From: Apostichopus japonicus
Lineage: Eukaryota; Echinodermata; Holothuroidea; Aspidochirotida; Stichopodidae
Length of the DNA: 64,000 bases
Assembly (NCBI RefSeq): GCF_037975245.1
Contig: NC_092573.1
Coordinates: forward strand, 19,269,265 to 19,333,264
Direction: 5' to 3'
Part shown: positions 38,281 to 51,255 of the stretch, one piece after another
Numbering within the stretch: position 1 is the first letter of the stretch
Layout of the letters: each line of letters starts with the position of its first letter
The notes under the pieces: model-generated
What the model was told of the DNA's origin: nothing
Seen by the model: the letters and a program-made list of their open reading frames with translations, nothing else
Database searches by the model: none
Program-made: the position numbers and the translations under genes

Positions 38281-40217
38281 GCGATTTTTTTGAAGGTATG
38301 TAATCAATGCTAGATTAACACATAAGACTTACATGTTTTCCACATTGATGTATAGAAAAGAGAAATAATAGCCTAAATTGACCCTGTCATGTGGTTAAGA
38401 ATGTCAATGTAAGTATTTCTATACGGTATGGTTGATGTTTAATATGAATTTCCTACATTCTCTATAAATATCAGTGTAAAGACTCACTAACTGTATAATT
38501 AGTCATACACAAGTTCTAACATCGATAGATATACCCACCCACCCACCCGACAACCCACATACACACACAGAGAAACATGATCATTTTAAAACAGAAATGG
38601 CTACAATATACAAACGGAAGTTAACGACAGTCCAATCAGGCACTTTTAACAGTTACATGCGACTATATAGGTGTGATTCGAAGTGATGCCGCAACTCCAA
38701 TAGTCAGACTCACCGTGCATGCCAATTCAACTTGACAAATAGTTGTAACAATTCATGTACATCTCATTAATGTTCATATTTGATCACGTGTTCTTCAAAA
38801 CCTCTATCCTGTGCATGCGTATTTTGTCGGTATATCCGAACGTATTCATAAATATTTTGAATATTCTGTATGGGCCTCAAACCGGCCCTACGAGATTTTT
38901 TTTTTCAGTATATATAGTGGCCCTTTCCGGATCAGAGATAAACACCTGGCCTCTTGGATTTAAAATAAACAAATTATTTTACCCTTACTATCCCTCTAAT
39001 AGATCCCTACAGGAGATATACAGTGTAACAGACGGAAAGGGTTGTAAAGAGTTCATTTCGCAGCTGGTACTACGCATGCTCAAATAATAATCGTGACGTC
39101 AATTTTAAACGATAAAAACATATATGTTCACGGGTTTTCTTTTTATATAACCAAGTGTTTCCTCCTCTGGTGCAGAAGAAAAATCAGAGTCTGCAGGGTA
39201 ATGAGGAATAGCCACCAGTCTCAACGGGGATCAAATAAAAATATGTATAGAAAAATGTCGCCGATGTAAGAGGAAGAATGTATGGATAAAAAGCTGGTTG
39301 TATTCAATGCATAACAGGAAATATGGAGTTCTGTAAACTATCGCCTAACATATGCAATTAAGGGCTGGAAAAGGGAAATAAAAGGAGACGGAAAGTAAAA
39401 ACAACTGCGAGATTCATTTGAGATAATTGGTTAACGAAACATTTTCATGTATGCATGTTATTCCTTCCAGCGACATTCTATAATTTGAAAGGGGCTTTTT
39501 TTTTCTTCTAGTGAAACGTCTTTTAACTGTTTCAACAAACGTCGTAAGTTCAAACCGATTGTCAAAGAAAATATCTATAATGGGAAAGAAAGAGGTCAAA
39601 GTTCAATTGAAGTTAACCTTCAAAAGCTGTTTTCTATACTTGAATTTACTGAAAGGCCTTCAAAGAAACGTTACTTCAATTACACAAACATAACCCCCAT
39701 GACAACCATACCTATTTATGATACCGCTATACTTCATTCTTACCTCCACGCCTCTAATTAACACCATAACTGTGACCACGTGGTCTTCATAATTATGACT
39801 GCTGGCCGGGTAAAAGGAAAACACCAATAAATACCGTACGACATACGAACTGTCTGCGCGAAATCGTTGAGAATGGATATACCGCCTCATGTATACTCCA
39901 TCTCATATAGTCCTATACTCTTTTCATATTTTGATTGTGTGGTTATATAAAATTACTGCGATTTGGTATATTTTTCTTTGCTCATCAAGTTAAGAAAATA
40001 TCCTATATACATTAAAAGGCCCCAATTATGCCTCCTCGCACACTTTTGTGGGTGTTTTTCCCATCTAGAACTGCATTATATAAATGATTAATCCAAAGAC
40101 TTTTCATTATAGTATTGGTAAATTTTATGAAGTTTTATTCATCTAAATAAGACGATATCGAATTTTTGCCCCCCATCTCTCTCCTTTCTCTACCGTCTTA
40201 TTGCTGCTTCTCTTTAG

Positions 40218-40218
<1 letters not shown>
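38281..40218. other. Non-coding AT-rich DNA, no gene seen
   Basis: A CCCACCCACC tract near 38534-38550 is the only low-complexity feature. The 110-codon frame at 38755-39087 has no recognisable motif and lies in ordinary AT-rich sequence. Confidence 0.5.
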
Positions 40219-40304
<86 letters not shown>

Positions 40305-40328
40305 GGTATATATATATATATATATATA

Positions 40329-40394
<66 letters not shown>

Positions 40395-40420
40395 GTATAT
40401 ATACACCGTATATATATAAA
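40219..40420. repeat. (TA)n array with GTACGG and CCGTATA interruptions
   Basis: About 200 bp of TA. Short GTACGGTATA and ACCGTATATA blocks near 40300 and 40391-40415 are mutual reverse complements, so the array as a whole is capable of cruciform folding. Confidence 0.9.
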
Positions 40421-40947
40421 ACGTAATGTGTTATCTATGTGCGATGACCACTAACGCAAACTCTCCCTTTACATGTTACCACTATATAGCCGAACAGTCT
40501 ACCAGTTTATAGTACCTTAAAATACTGAAACTATTTTTCATGAATCACTGTGTAACATTCCACGTTACAGGTTAGCTCTGTTCCTTCTAATTAATTGAAG
40601 GTATTTGGAATAATTGAAGTCAAATATGATCTATGAATTACCTCGGGCCTTTCTGTTTTTAAAGCTATACCTTAGGTGCAATCCAATCATATTGATTCCT
40701 TACTATTGTGTCACGGCTAGTCAAGTAGAAAGTGAAAAAAAAAACGGTATGATGAAAGACGTACGGAAGCTGATAAAGACCATACACAGCGTGCGTTGAA
40801 TAAGAGTAAAACAAACATTTTCTGAAGTAAAACACAAACATTTGTTACTTTCAAAATGCGTCGGTTAACTACACACTGTCACAAAAGATAATGAAAATTG
40901 CGTCATTTACTTACAATATAGCCTTGCTGTTCATAAATAAATGAAAT
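40421..40947. other. Non-coding DNA between two arrays
   Basis: No gene or repeat recognised. Confidence 0.5.
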
Positions 40948-41385
40948 ATGGATGGATGGATGGATGGATGGATGGATGGATGGATGGATGGATGGATGGA
41001 TGGATGGATGGATGGATGGATGGATGGATGGATGGATGGATGGATGGATGGATGGATGGATGGATGGATGGATGGATGGATGGATGGATGGATGGATGGA
41101 TGGATGGATGGATGGATGGATGGATGGATGGATGGATGGATGGATGGATGGATGGATGGATGGATGGATGGATGGATGGATGGATGGATGGATGGATGGA
41201 TGGATGGATGGATGGATGGATGGATGGATGGATGGATGGATGGATGGATGGATGGATGGATGGATGGATGGATGGATGGATGGATGGATGGATGGATGGA
41301 TGGATGGATGGATGGATGGATGGATGGATGGATGGATGGATGGATGGATGGATGGATGGATGGATGGATGGATGGATGGATGGAT
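40948..41385 (+). repeat. Pure (ATGG)n microsatellite, about 109 units
   Basis: 438 bp of ATGG with no visible interruption. Because the unit is 4 bp with no stop codon in any phase, all frames on both strands are open, encoding Trp-Met-Asp-Gly or Ser-Ile-His-Pro repeats. Those frames are artefacts. A short GATA tail follows at 41389-41400. Confidence 0.98.
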
Positions 41386-41596
41386 ATGTAGATAGATAGA
41401 TACCTAAAATCATTTATTTTCTTGACAGCCATATTCTAGATTTCTCTCATATCTTTTTTTCTCCACGATTCGCGATGAAACTCAGTTTCAAAATGGCATA
41501 TAATCACTGGATTAACTAGCAATTACTAAAATCAACGCGGGCAATAACTTCCACCAGCTTGCCAATGTTTTCTTCTTCTGTTTCAGCAGTACCAAC

Positions 41597-41670
41597 CGGT
41601 ATACCTGGTATACCGGTACACCTGGTATACCGGTACACCCGGTATACCGGTACATCGGTATACCGGTACA
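41597..41670. repeat. Palindromic GGTATACCGGTACACC minisatellite
   Basis: About five 15-17-bp units of GGTATACCGGTACACC. Each holds GGTATACC and CCGG palindromes, so the array is nearly self-complementary. Confidence 0.85.
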
Positions 41671-42937
<1,267 letters not shown>

Positions 42938-43236
42938 TCAAGATTTGTGCCGATAAACGGTCGGAGCTTGACTATCTGTAAGACCATGCATGATGTACAT
43001 CGCATGCTATATAACTTGGCAGTTACACAAAGGTGTAGTCTTTTCTGAAGTCTGCAAAGTGGTCACCATCCTTCGCTCCTCCCCCTCCCCCTCCCCTCCC
43101 CTCCCCTCCCCCTCCCAATGGGTAACCATTGTTTAATTTTTGTTTAGCTAACAGGACCATAGCGATGATCTTTTACTGTTTCATCATACGGCATATACAT
43201 GAAAACACATAACTAGATCTAGGACAAGTCAGCATT
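42938..43236. other. Spacer with CCCCTC tandem
   Basis: A CTCCCC/CCTCCC tract at about 43075-43117. No gene seen. Confidence 0.5.
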
Positions 43237-43416
43237 AACACCCGACTATATATTATATATATAGCCTATATATTATATATATATATAGCCTATATACATA
43301 TAGCCTATATATAGCCTATATATATATATATTTGTATGTATCTATATATATGTATATATATATCTATATATAGCCTATATATATATTTATATTTATACAT
43401 ATATATATATTTATAC

Positions 43417-43469
<53 letters not shown>

Positions 43470-43496
43470 TCCTATATATATCTTATATACATATAG
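43237..43496. repeat. TA-rich array with TATAGCCTATA units
   Basis: TA blocks punctuated by at least six GCCTATA units in the left half, and by TTATA and ACATA in the right half. AGCC next to TATA makes short palindromic AGGCTATAGCCT-like units that recur elsewhere in the window (7125-7165). Confidence 0.85.
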
Positions 43497-45367
43497 GTCA
43501 ATTAAGACGTGGGAAATGCAAATATCACCTGAGTTTGTCCAGGTAACGAGCGTCACTTTCATGCGAGGCTTATTGTCTTACTTTCGAGTTTTTTTCTTTT
43601 CTTTTCTTTTCTATCTTTCTTTTCTCCACGTTTCATTTTGAGAGCAATTCTTTTCATCAACTTAAGTGAAGAAATCGTATCGTGAGAGAAGTGTGTTTTT
43701 TATCGACGGACAGTATACCCTGTAGAGGCAATAGAGGTGTTTCCTTCCTTGATTTGCATTTTAAGAACACTACTTGACCAACTTTTCATCCATGAGTCAT
43801 CGGTGAGTCAGGCAGGCCTCGCTGGACACCGAGAGAGGCTGCGAGGTGGAGAGAGAGAGATGGAGAGATTGGTGTTTTTTTCTTCTTCAGTAGATGACCG
43901 CGCATACCGGGCATATTACATGGTCTTATTATTATTATTTACCAGGCCTGTGCTCTCATCGTCATATTAAAACGTTTAACCGAATTAGATGAAAGCATGC
44001 GTGTAAACGAGTCGATTAAATCAAATAATCGTTTGTAGGGATATATATATATGACACTTAAGAGGATACTCCAGGGTAAATTTCCTTGTGACTGATGAAA
44101 AGGGGGAACATATAATATACATTCTGGAGAAACTTGCATTCAGTTGGTAAAATGCTCTTTATAAAGAAATCAACGTTTGAAGTTGATATATACGTTTCAG
44201 TTTTTAGAGGGGCGGTGAGGGGTAGGGGCAAATGGCGACTGATTTGTGGCTCTGGGTGCGTTGGAACCGTCTTGGCGGTGCTCTTCACCAAAACTTAAAA
44301 GTTTAGGAATGAAACTCTGCATTCTGAAGCACACGTTGACTATAATGAAACCGCAAGGTTGTGCTTAGAAATACTTCTTGCAGTTTTGTTTCAGGTTGAA
44401 AAAGGAGGAGGGGGGGGGGGTGCAACCACAACCCTAACACCAACCACCCCCTGGATCAGTGCTGAGGGCGTCTCGGGCCCGGAGGAGTGGTGTAACTTCT
44501 TCCTGGCTGAATGTATAAAATAATAATAATCTCCACCCGACTGACGATAGATGTGGGTGCGCATGCATATTCAGCGACCCTGGTGACGTGTTGTATGATT
44601 TGCATATAGAGAGGAAACTTCATGAAGTGTTTTGATTACCTTTTTTGATACCAGCAAGTTGAAATACTATAGTTTGTGCTAGAGTTTCAAATTGTATACC
44701 TGCGAACAAAATAAAAAAGAAGATAGCTGCTACATTTTTTTTCGAAACGTAATTTCCCATCGAGTGTGAAGTAAATTCCATGTGAATAAACACATCTCTA
44801 GCCTTGAATAGGATTATAAGCAATATTAACAAAAACATAGGACTATACCACATTGTAACAAGAATAAGGAAGTGTTTGCTTGCTCTTTACAAATGTTATG
44901 TTTTTAGGTCATAGCCTATACTTCGCCTCTTTTCAATGTTTATTTAAAACCCTTGAGTCTGCGTGTATACCCCGTAAGATAGCCTAAGTTATGGAAGTTA
45001 TTCCACAATGGAAGGTTAGTAAATCTATATGATTAAAGGCATGATACATCGATATACGCGCTGCCCACAATTTCATAAACGTGCATTTTATTTTGCTGCT
45101 GCGTTTTGTTAATTCGATTCAGTGTATCCTATAAGCAGGTATTACAGTCACACATACTTTTATGTAGTCTGATATTGGATAGTCTTCCATCAAACTATAT
45201 GTAGGGATATACATAGCTATACTTGGCTGATTCGTTCACTTTTATCGTATAGCGAAATATAATGATAATATTTATTCCACGACTTAAAGAAATTTGTATC
45301 TCACAAAATTAGTGAAACATCGTTAACCTATTTTTGTTATAAAACTTTGAAGTCTTTGCCTATATAG
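43497..45367. other. Non-coding DNA, no gene seen
   Basis: Pyrimidine tract at about 43588-43628, (GA)n at about 43846-43868 and a poly(G) run at about 44409-44420. The remainder is ordinary AT-rich sequence. Confidence 0.5.
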
Positions 45368-45501
45368 TTGTAATTACTAGGGGCCAATCCAGGATTGTAA
45401 TTACAATTGGCGGAGCCAGAATTGTAATTAAAAGGGGCGGATCTAGGATTGTAATTACAAGGGGCGGATCTAGGGTTGTAATTACAAGGGCGGGTCCAGG
45501 A
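45368..45501 (+). repeat. 27-bp minisatellite, 5 units
   Basis: Consensus TTGTAATTACAAGGGGCGGA then TCTAGGA. The first two units are the most diverged. The GGGGCGGATCTAGG part resembles hAT-type termini, so the array could have grown from a transposon end; that is inference. Confidence 0.9.
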
Positions 45502-46079
45502 TTTTAAAGAGCAGGGATGTGACCCTAGGGCCGTTAAAAAAACAGAAATTCAATTTTGGATGTGAAAAATTGTGGATTCTGAGACATACTTAGTCTATAG
45601 ATATGTAATCTTATTTTTCAACTTATACATTCCGTAGATTTAGTCAACTATTCTGCCAAATTAAAAAAAAAACACTACAGCTTCAAGTCAACGGGAAACA
45701 ATTACGTTTAAAGTGCTAAGACTTCATCAAATATCTCCAGCAGGCTCGTTTAAACATTTCGCAGAAATCTTGTTCTAAAACTAAAAGTGAAAGACATGAA
45801 GAAGCCATAGCGAAACGCAGAGACCATTAAAGAGCAGTTTGCGATTAGAGTTGTCACCACTTTGATATCATATCAGCGTTTTAAAGAAATTCTGGCTTCA
45901 TCATATACCTATGGGGCATTTTTGACGAACTTCACGCCTATGTAATCTACCATCACCCTCGATCTCCCTCCGTTTCTCTCTATCTCTCCATCTCTCTATC
46001 TCTCACCCTTTTCTTTTTTATCCATTTTCTTCTTATTTTCCTTCTTCTTCTCTTCTTCTCCTTTTTTTTTTTTGGTTAG
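45502..46079. other. Non-coding DNA ending in a long pyrimidine tract
   Basis: About 45950-46075 is a CT-rich tract finishing CTTTTTTTTTTTTGGTTAG at 46079. It would serve as an excellent splice acceptor or could simply be a microsatellite-like tract. Confidence 0.5.
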
Positions 46080-46358
46080 AAAGAGTTTTCACCTGGCCTA
46101 TTTCCAATCGGTATAGTCCGTCTTTTATCGAGCTCAGGGAAATTAATTATTTCTAATGCGGATGAGGAAGTAAGAACATCGGATGCCGAGAATGCTTTAG
46201 GTCGGACATGTGATAACCCTGCCTCTGGGAAGAAGAGCAAATTCCTTAATTCTATTGACTTATTAAAATTTGCTCGATCAATGCTGGTTAATGATGGTAT
46301 ATATTCATCATGCATGGTATATACTAACGTTAGAGTTCAGTCTTTGACTTGCATTTGA
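46080..46358 (+). CDS. Candidate exon with open frame, product unknown
   Basis: Directly after the pyrimidine tract and AG at 46078-46079, the phase-0 frame is open for 92 codons to a TGA at 46356. It begins KEFSPGLFPIG. It contains SSGKLIISNADEEVR and DAENALGRTCDNP, then FLNSIDLLKFARSMLVNDG. Possible donors (G/GTATAT) lie at 46297 and 46317. The GKLIISNADEE...AENALGR text resembles strands E to G of I-set immunoglobulin domains. However, the expected Tyr-x-Cys before AEN is missing, so it is a coincidence or a decayed domain. The minus strand is also open for 79 codons here. No partner exon was found. Confidence 0.25.
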   Translation, partial: KEFSPGLFPIGIVRLLSSSGKLIISNADEEVRTSDAENALGRTCDNPASGKKSKFLNSIDLLKFARSMLVNDGIYSSCMVYTNVRVQSLTCI

Positions 46359-46379
46359 TTGAAGTAAATAATACCCTCG

Positions 46380-46490
46380 GGAAAGTATCTCCTCCTCGTC
46401 TTCCTCGTCCTTCTTTCTTCTTCCTTTTTTCTTTCTTTTTTTTTCTTTCTCTTGTCTCTCCCCCCTCTCTCTCTTTCTTTCTTTCTAGAA
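46380..46490. repeat. Pyrimidine-rich tract (CTTT/TCTC)
   Basis: About 110 bp of nearly pure pyrimidine on the + strand, starting after ATACCCTCGGGAAAG. No gene seen between here and 46739. Confidence 0.8.
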
Positions 46491-46739
46491 TATAAGATCC
46501 ACACTTCTTTCGCGTCTTTGCCTGTACGTTTGGGCGACCTACTTATACCGGATCATCGTTTATAGAATTACCCCTGCAGGAAGAGAGATATATACTCAAA
46601 GCCATTTTCTCGCTAAATTGATCATGCGTGGAAACTAATGAGATTTTAATAACTTATACGGAGAATATCTTTATTATGTGACAGAATTGCACTACTCGAG
46701 TCCACACTCGTATACTTGTGGTTTTGTACATTCTTTCTG

Positions 46740-46883
46740 TACTTGTTCTCGTTATCATGGGTTTGTACTCATGGGTTTGTACTCATTGCTTTGTACTCAT
46801 GGGGTTTGTACTCATGGGTTTGTAATCATGGGTTTGTACTCATGGGTTTATAACTCATTGCTTTGAACTCATGGCTTTGTACA
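46740..46883 (+). repeat. 15-bp minisatellite, about 9 units
   Basis: Unit TCATGGGTTTGTACT with ATTGCTTTGTACT and single-base variants. The unit length is a multiple of three, so one frame stays open and gives a Val-Leu/Met-Gly-like repeated peptide that should not be annotated as protein. Confidence 0.9.
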
Positions 46884-47360
46884 CGTATATGGTCTCGGGA
46901 TATTGCAATCACACTATAATAGTCTATTTAATCAGTGCATGATTCGTGATAGGAATAAATTTTGAGAAAATGAAGAAACGAACGTAAATGCTTCAAAACA
47001 GTTCTTCATATAGAAATTTAGTGGAGTGGCTTGTTTCGCAATATTGATAGATATTTGCTGCATATTGAAAACATTGCCTGCATATATGCTGGTCACACTA
47101 GTTCATGCTTCATTTCAAATTAAATATGACAATTGAAACCTTCTATATCCCATATGCGGTTATTGTTTCTTTGAGGTGCAAAAACAAAACAAAGAACCTA
47201 GAGATTGATCGTATGTGAATGAAGCAAGATTCTGCTTGATTGTGCTCATAAAGGATTTGATGAGTGGGTTGTAATTGGTCACAAACGAAATGCGGGTATA
47301 TTTGGACTTTTGGACTTAAAATGTAATAAGTCCTCACGATTCAATCCTAGAAATGCCCAA
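46884..47360. other. Non-coding AT-rich DNA
   Basis: No gene or repeat recognised. Confidence 0.5.
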
Positions 47361-47528
47361 TATATATATATATATGTATATAATTGAAATCGTAATGAGT
47401 TGGAAAATCCAGAACAGTGAAAAAACTTACAGCCTCCACTGGGATTCGAACCCGGGCCTCCCGCTGTATATGATTGTATGGCTAGAGGTTCGAAACCGGT
47501 AAGTAAGGTCGTAATTCCACTGTAGGCG
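47361..47528 (-). mobile_element. tRNA-derived SINE
   Basis: On the minus strand there is a perfect Pol III B box (GGTTCGAATCC, from 47452 down to 47442) within GGAGGCCCGGGTTCGAATCC. Downstream, GGAGGCTGTAAG pairs with CCTCTAG near 47477 to form most of a tRNA acceptor stem. The A-box side is degenerate. After the tRNA-like head come a short body, the tail ACTGTTCTGGATTTTCCAAC shared with 29035-29071, and a terminal (TA)n tract at 47361-47382. A functional tRNA is unlikely because the D arm is damaged. Confidence 0.75.
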
Positions 47529-47556
47529 TTATTATATATTTATATATATGCATATT

Positions 47557-47558
47557 TG

Positions 47559-47622
<64 letters not shown>
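47557..47622. repeat. Compound (TA)n(GA)n microsatellite
   Basis: Alternating TA changes abruptly to GA at about 47589. Confidence 0.95.
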
Positions 47623-47627
<5 letters not shown>

Positions 47628-48431
47628 ACGGGTACTCGTATTCGTCTTGTGCTAGTACTCATACTGTTGTACTCGTACTTCAAGTGCAGAAAGAGTACAC
47701 AGCAAACTGGTAGCAATGTTCAACACGGACGGTGTCCAACCGATATTAACAGATATGTCTGCCCACACATACCTCTACAAATTACTGACATAGCTATATA
47801 CAGCGTTTATGTGCCTCTCTCGTATCTATCACTTGCAAAGGTGTGCATAATTCTTGGAATTGTTTTGTGTAGATTCCATTAATACCTATGGTGATCAGAA
47901 AGGGTTTGAAACCCTCAACTCGGCAGGCGGCCTGCAGTATACTACATGAAAAGGTAGACTAGTGTACTATAATGGCCACACTACTCACAGACTGGGATAT
48001 ATAGGCTATATGAATATATATATATGATTATGTAGGATATAAAACACTATAGCTGTTATACACACGCACATGGATCAAGATATTAAATTGTGTGACCAGA
48101 CGTGACATGGCTTTCAAGTATAACTTAAAAAAACCCAGCAAAACATTAAATGCAATTTTGATAGGTCATCAAGATGGGGATATTTGAAATTAATTTACAA
48201 GACGAATGATTGATCTGAGCCCCTATAAGGGTCAGTATCGGCAGGCTATAGAGTTATTGAAGTATTCCAATGTGTAATACGCCAGTATACATGAGGCCTA
48301 GGCTACACGGGTTTATCATGTCGTAATAATAAAAGTAGTAGCAGTAATCATTGGCCTGTAACGCAGTTGTGTTACGCCGCATGTGCGTGTACGCGTGGGA
48401 GAAGTTGAATGACTTATTACTTACAATTCAC

Positions 48432-48614
48432 GTCGGGTGGCCATCCAAATTACAGTTTTCAGATCATTTTGAAGTTTTGACAACTCGGTAGACCACTTCA
48501 GGATTTCCAATGGGTGAAAACACCACCACTGTATTATTTGGCCGGCCATGGATCGAACCCACGACAGGCTCCCAGATGCTAGCTTGCATTACCTCTATAA
48601 CGCCACCGCCTTTG
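48432..48614 (-). mobile_element. tRNA-derived SINE, second family
   Basis: Minus strand: A box TGGCGTTATAGAGG (48605 to 48592) and B box GGTTCGATCC (48559 to 48550) are separated by 32 nt, the spacing of an intact tRNA-type Pol III promoter. The head begins near GGCGGTGGCG. The body, which differs from the SINE at 47361, runs through ACAGTGGTGGTGTTTTCACC to about 48432. The 3' boundary is approximate. The 82-codon frame on the opposite strand is a shadow of this element. Confidence 0.75.
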
Positions 48615-51004
48615 TTTATACTCGACCATAGCACTGATTATCTAGCACGAAATTTCGAAAAAAAAGAATTCCTCATAGAATATATGGACATTATCTCTTT
48701 AGGTTGTAACTTAAAATTAATACGTATTTATACTAAGTTGGGGTATACTTTTTCATAACATGATTTTTGACGGGATCCTTGCTGGTATTGTTAGAAGGTA
48801 CGGAACTACTTTAGAGGGCGCAAATCATTCCTTCTCGACTTCCGTCATTTCGGTAAAGGTCGCTAAATAGTTCAGAACTTGAGTGTTAGGAACAAAAATA
48901 TAGTTAGTAAGTTAAAATAAATCTGCTGGAGTATTTCATCGAAATCGTTCCTACATTTTCTTCTATTTCTTTGGAGATCGGAGGGGATGAGGAGGGGTTT
49001 GGGAGGCAGTTTGATTTCACCGTCCTCCGTCGATCGCCATTTCTTTCCGTGCGGAGTCCATATACTCATTTCATACAACATACTTTGAGGAATGTATTGA
49101 TTTTTTTTTTCGCAATGAAAGTAAATTAAATTTTCGCCAATCACCGAACCGATCACAGCGAATAACGTCTCTCTTATTTACGCGATAATAAAAGAGACCC
49201 AACAGCAGTGCTCAGAAATATAAATGGTAAGCGATACCTATAATTCGCAGCGATGATTCATTATTCATTCCATTACTAAAATGTACTCGCTAACATTTCG
49301 ATTGTAAAAGTTATTTGTTCACAGGAGAAATATACAAAATGGCATGAACGAAAGTGAGCGAAGGAATATTGTCGCGGTCGGCTATCTTTGACGTAAGCAA
49401 CAACAAAGGCCTATGTCAACTACAGAGGTGACAACAGCAACCAGTAGCCTACGTACCGTAACTCACTGCAGTTGTATTTGGGCAAACACAGTAAATGTAG
49501 ACTGCGCATATCTTTGTTCGTAAACAGTTCTGTTTCATAGCTTTTGCATTTGCCCCTTATAGTCTTCGTCTCGTGTCGCCCGTCGCCGTGTCTACTTTAT
49601 TTTATTCTAAGCTATAGTATATTCCGTTCCAATCATGCCCTGCCCTGCCCAACATCGCCTCATGTAGCCTCTCACCGTAGGGCCTAGCCTATAACCTAGC
49701 CTAACCTCGCCTCAGTAGGCTATAGCAAGTATTGTGACTTTATCCTGTATGTCTTTGTGCTGACTTAGTCATGTTTTGTTTAGCCTTAACTTTAACTTTC
49801 ACTTGTGTCTACTTGTCCTGTCTTTTCATGTCTTTTGTCTTCTTACCTTGTCTTTACTTGTCTCTTCTCTACAAGGATTGTCTCAGCGTGTCTCGTGTTT
49901 TTATATTTATATTTATTAATATTATTATAATTATTCTTGCCTTGCCTTGTCGCTTTCTTGTCTTGTCTCAATTTATCTTCTTTGTTTTATTCTTTACTGT
50001 TTTTCCAGTCTATTTTTCTTTTTGTCTATTTAGTTTATACATTCGTATCAAACAATTGTATTCATTAGTGACGAATGACTGTATCATGATAAAATAAATC
50101 TCATCCATAAGAAAAGTAGGTTGTTATAAACCAAACGTCTGATTGATGGAGTCTAAACACTCCGCCAGCGTGTTCTATAGTCTTCTTTACCATGCAAACT
50201 GCGTCATTTATATTTATTACCATCAAACTGTAGGAGCTGTCGTTACATGTGACAGAAGGTATTCACGCTGATTCATATGCAGCCTATTTCATCAAAAACC
50301 TCTTTACCTGGCACTCAATTCAGGGAGCTTGTTATTGACACACACACACGCAAAAAAGAAAAAGAAAAAAAAAAGAGAAAATTATTCTTGCCTTGTTCGT
50401 ATGACGAAGCACAGACATACTAATTACTGTTAGGGGTTGACTATCAAGTTTCAAGGTGTGTTAGCTATCGATAACAACATTCCATTAGCACCTGAAGTCA
50501 ATTATCTTACGCCCGAAGCGAGGAGTTCGCCATCAGTCATTCTTCGCGTCATGTAAATATGTTTTATTATCGTTGTAATCTACATAAGTGGACGCGCGCA
50601 TGATCGAACGTGCATATGAGAGACGTATTATTGACATGCTCCCAGGAAAAGACATTAGAGAGTTTGGAACAAAGAGGAATAAAAAAAAACATTGTTGTAT
50701 TATCAGTTTGATTCATCAACGGCAACGACAACTTTTTGTCTTTCTTTTTTTGGTGACTTAATTTGGCTTCCACTCTCTGCGAAAGGAATGGAGTTTATCT
50801 TAAAGGAATATATAATGTAGATTCGTAGAAATCGCTGTGACGTAGCATCTTAATCTTGTATATAGCTGTTGCGAAGTGTGACACCAAGTAGGAATATACA
50901 TTATATTAACCTGTCAGACAGATATGAGGCCATTAAGGGTGTTGATCTAGTAATCGATGTTTGCGTATGACAGGATGAAGGAATATGAAAACATGATTTG
51001 TTCC
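48615..51004. other. Non-coding DNA, no gene established
   Basis: A CT-rich, CTTGTCT-repeating tract (about 49795-50000) encodes a spurious hydrophobic frame. A GCCTAGCCTATAACCTAGCC cluster lies at 49680-49725. The minus-strand 94-codon frame 48872-49156 is noted under rejected items. A (CA)n and purine run at 50339-50382 is present. Confidence 0.5.
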
Positions 51005-51255
51005 CTTCTACCTACCTATCTACCCATCCACCTGTCTGTCTGTCTGTCGTCTGTCTGTATGTCTATCTATCTGTCTGTATATCTGTCTGTCTGTCTATCT
51101 GTCTGTCTATCTGTCTGTATATCTGTATTTCTGTCTATCTGTCTGTCTATCTGTCTGTCTGTATGTCTATCTGTCTGTCTGTATGTCTATCTGTATGTCT
51201 GTCTATCTGTCTGTGTATCTGTCTGTCTGTCTATCTGTCTATCTATCGATCCATC
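51005..51255 (+). repeat. (CTGT)n-type tetranucleotide array
   Basis: About 250 bp of CTGT with CTAT and GTAT variants, starting from CTAC/CATC units. Cys-Leu-Ser-Val-type frames across it are artefacts. Confidence 0.95.

Noticed and set aside
40941-41432. Long open frames of 147-173 codons on both strands
   Set aside because: They are translations of a pure tetranucleotide repeat that has no stop in any phase.
47442-47480. Functional tRNA gene at the GGTTCGAATCC B box
   Set aside because: The D arm and A box are degenerate, and the sequence continues into a SINE body and tail.
48872-49156. 94-codon minus-strand frame, hydrophilic in the middle
   Set aside because: No domain, no initiation context of note, and no supporting exon; kept only as a candidate for expression checks.
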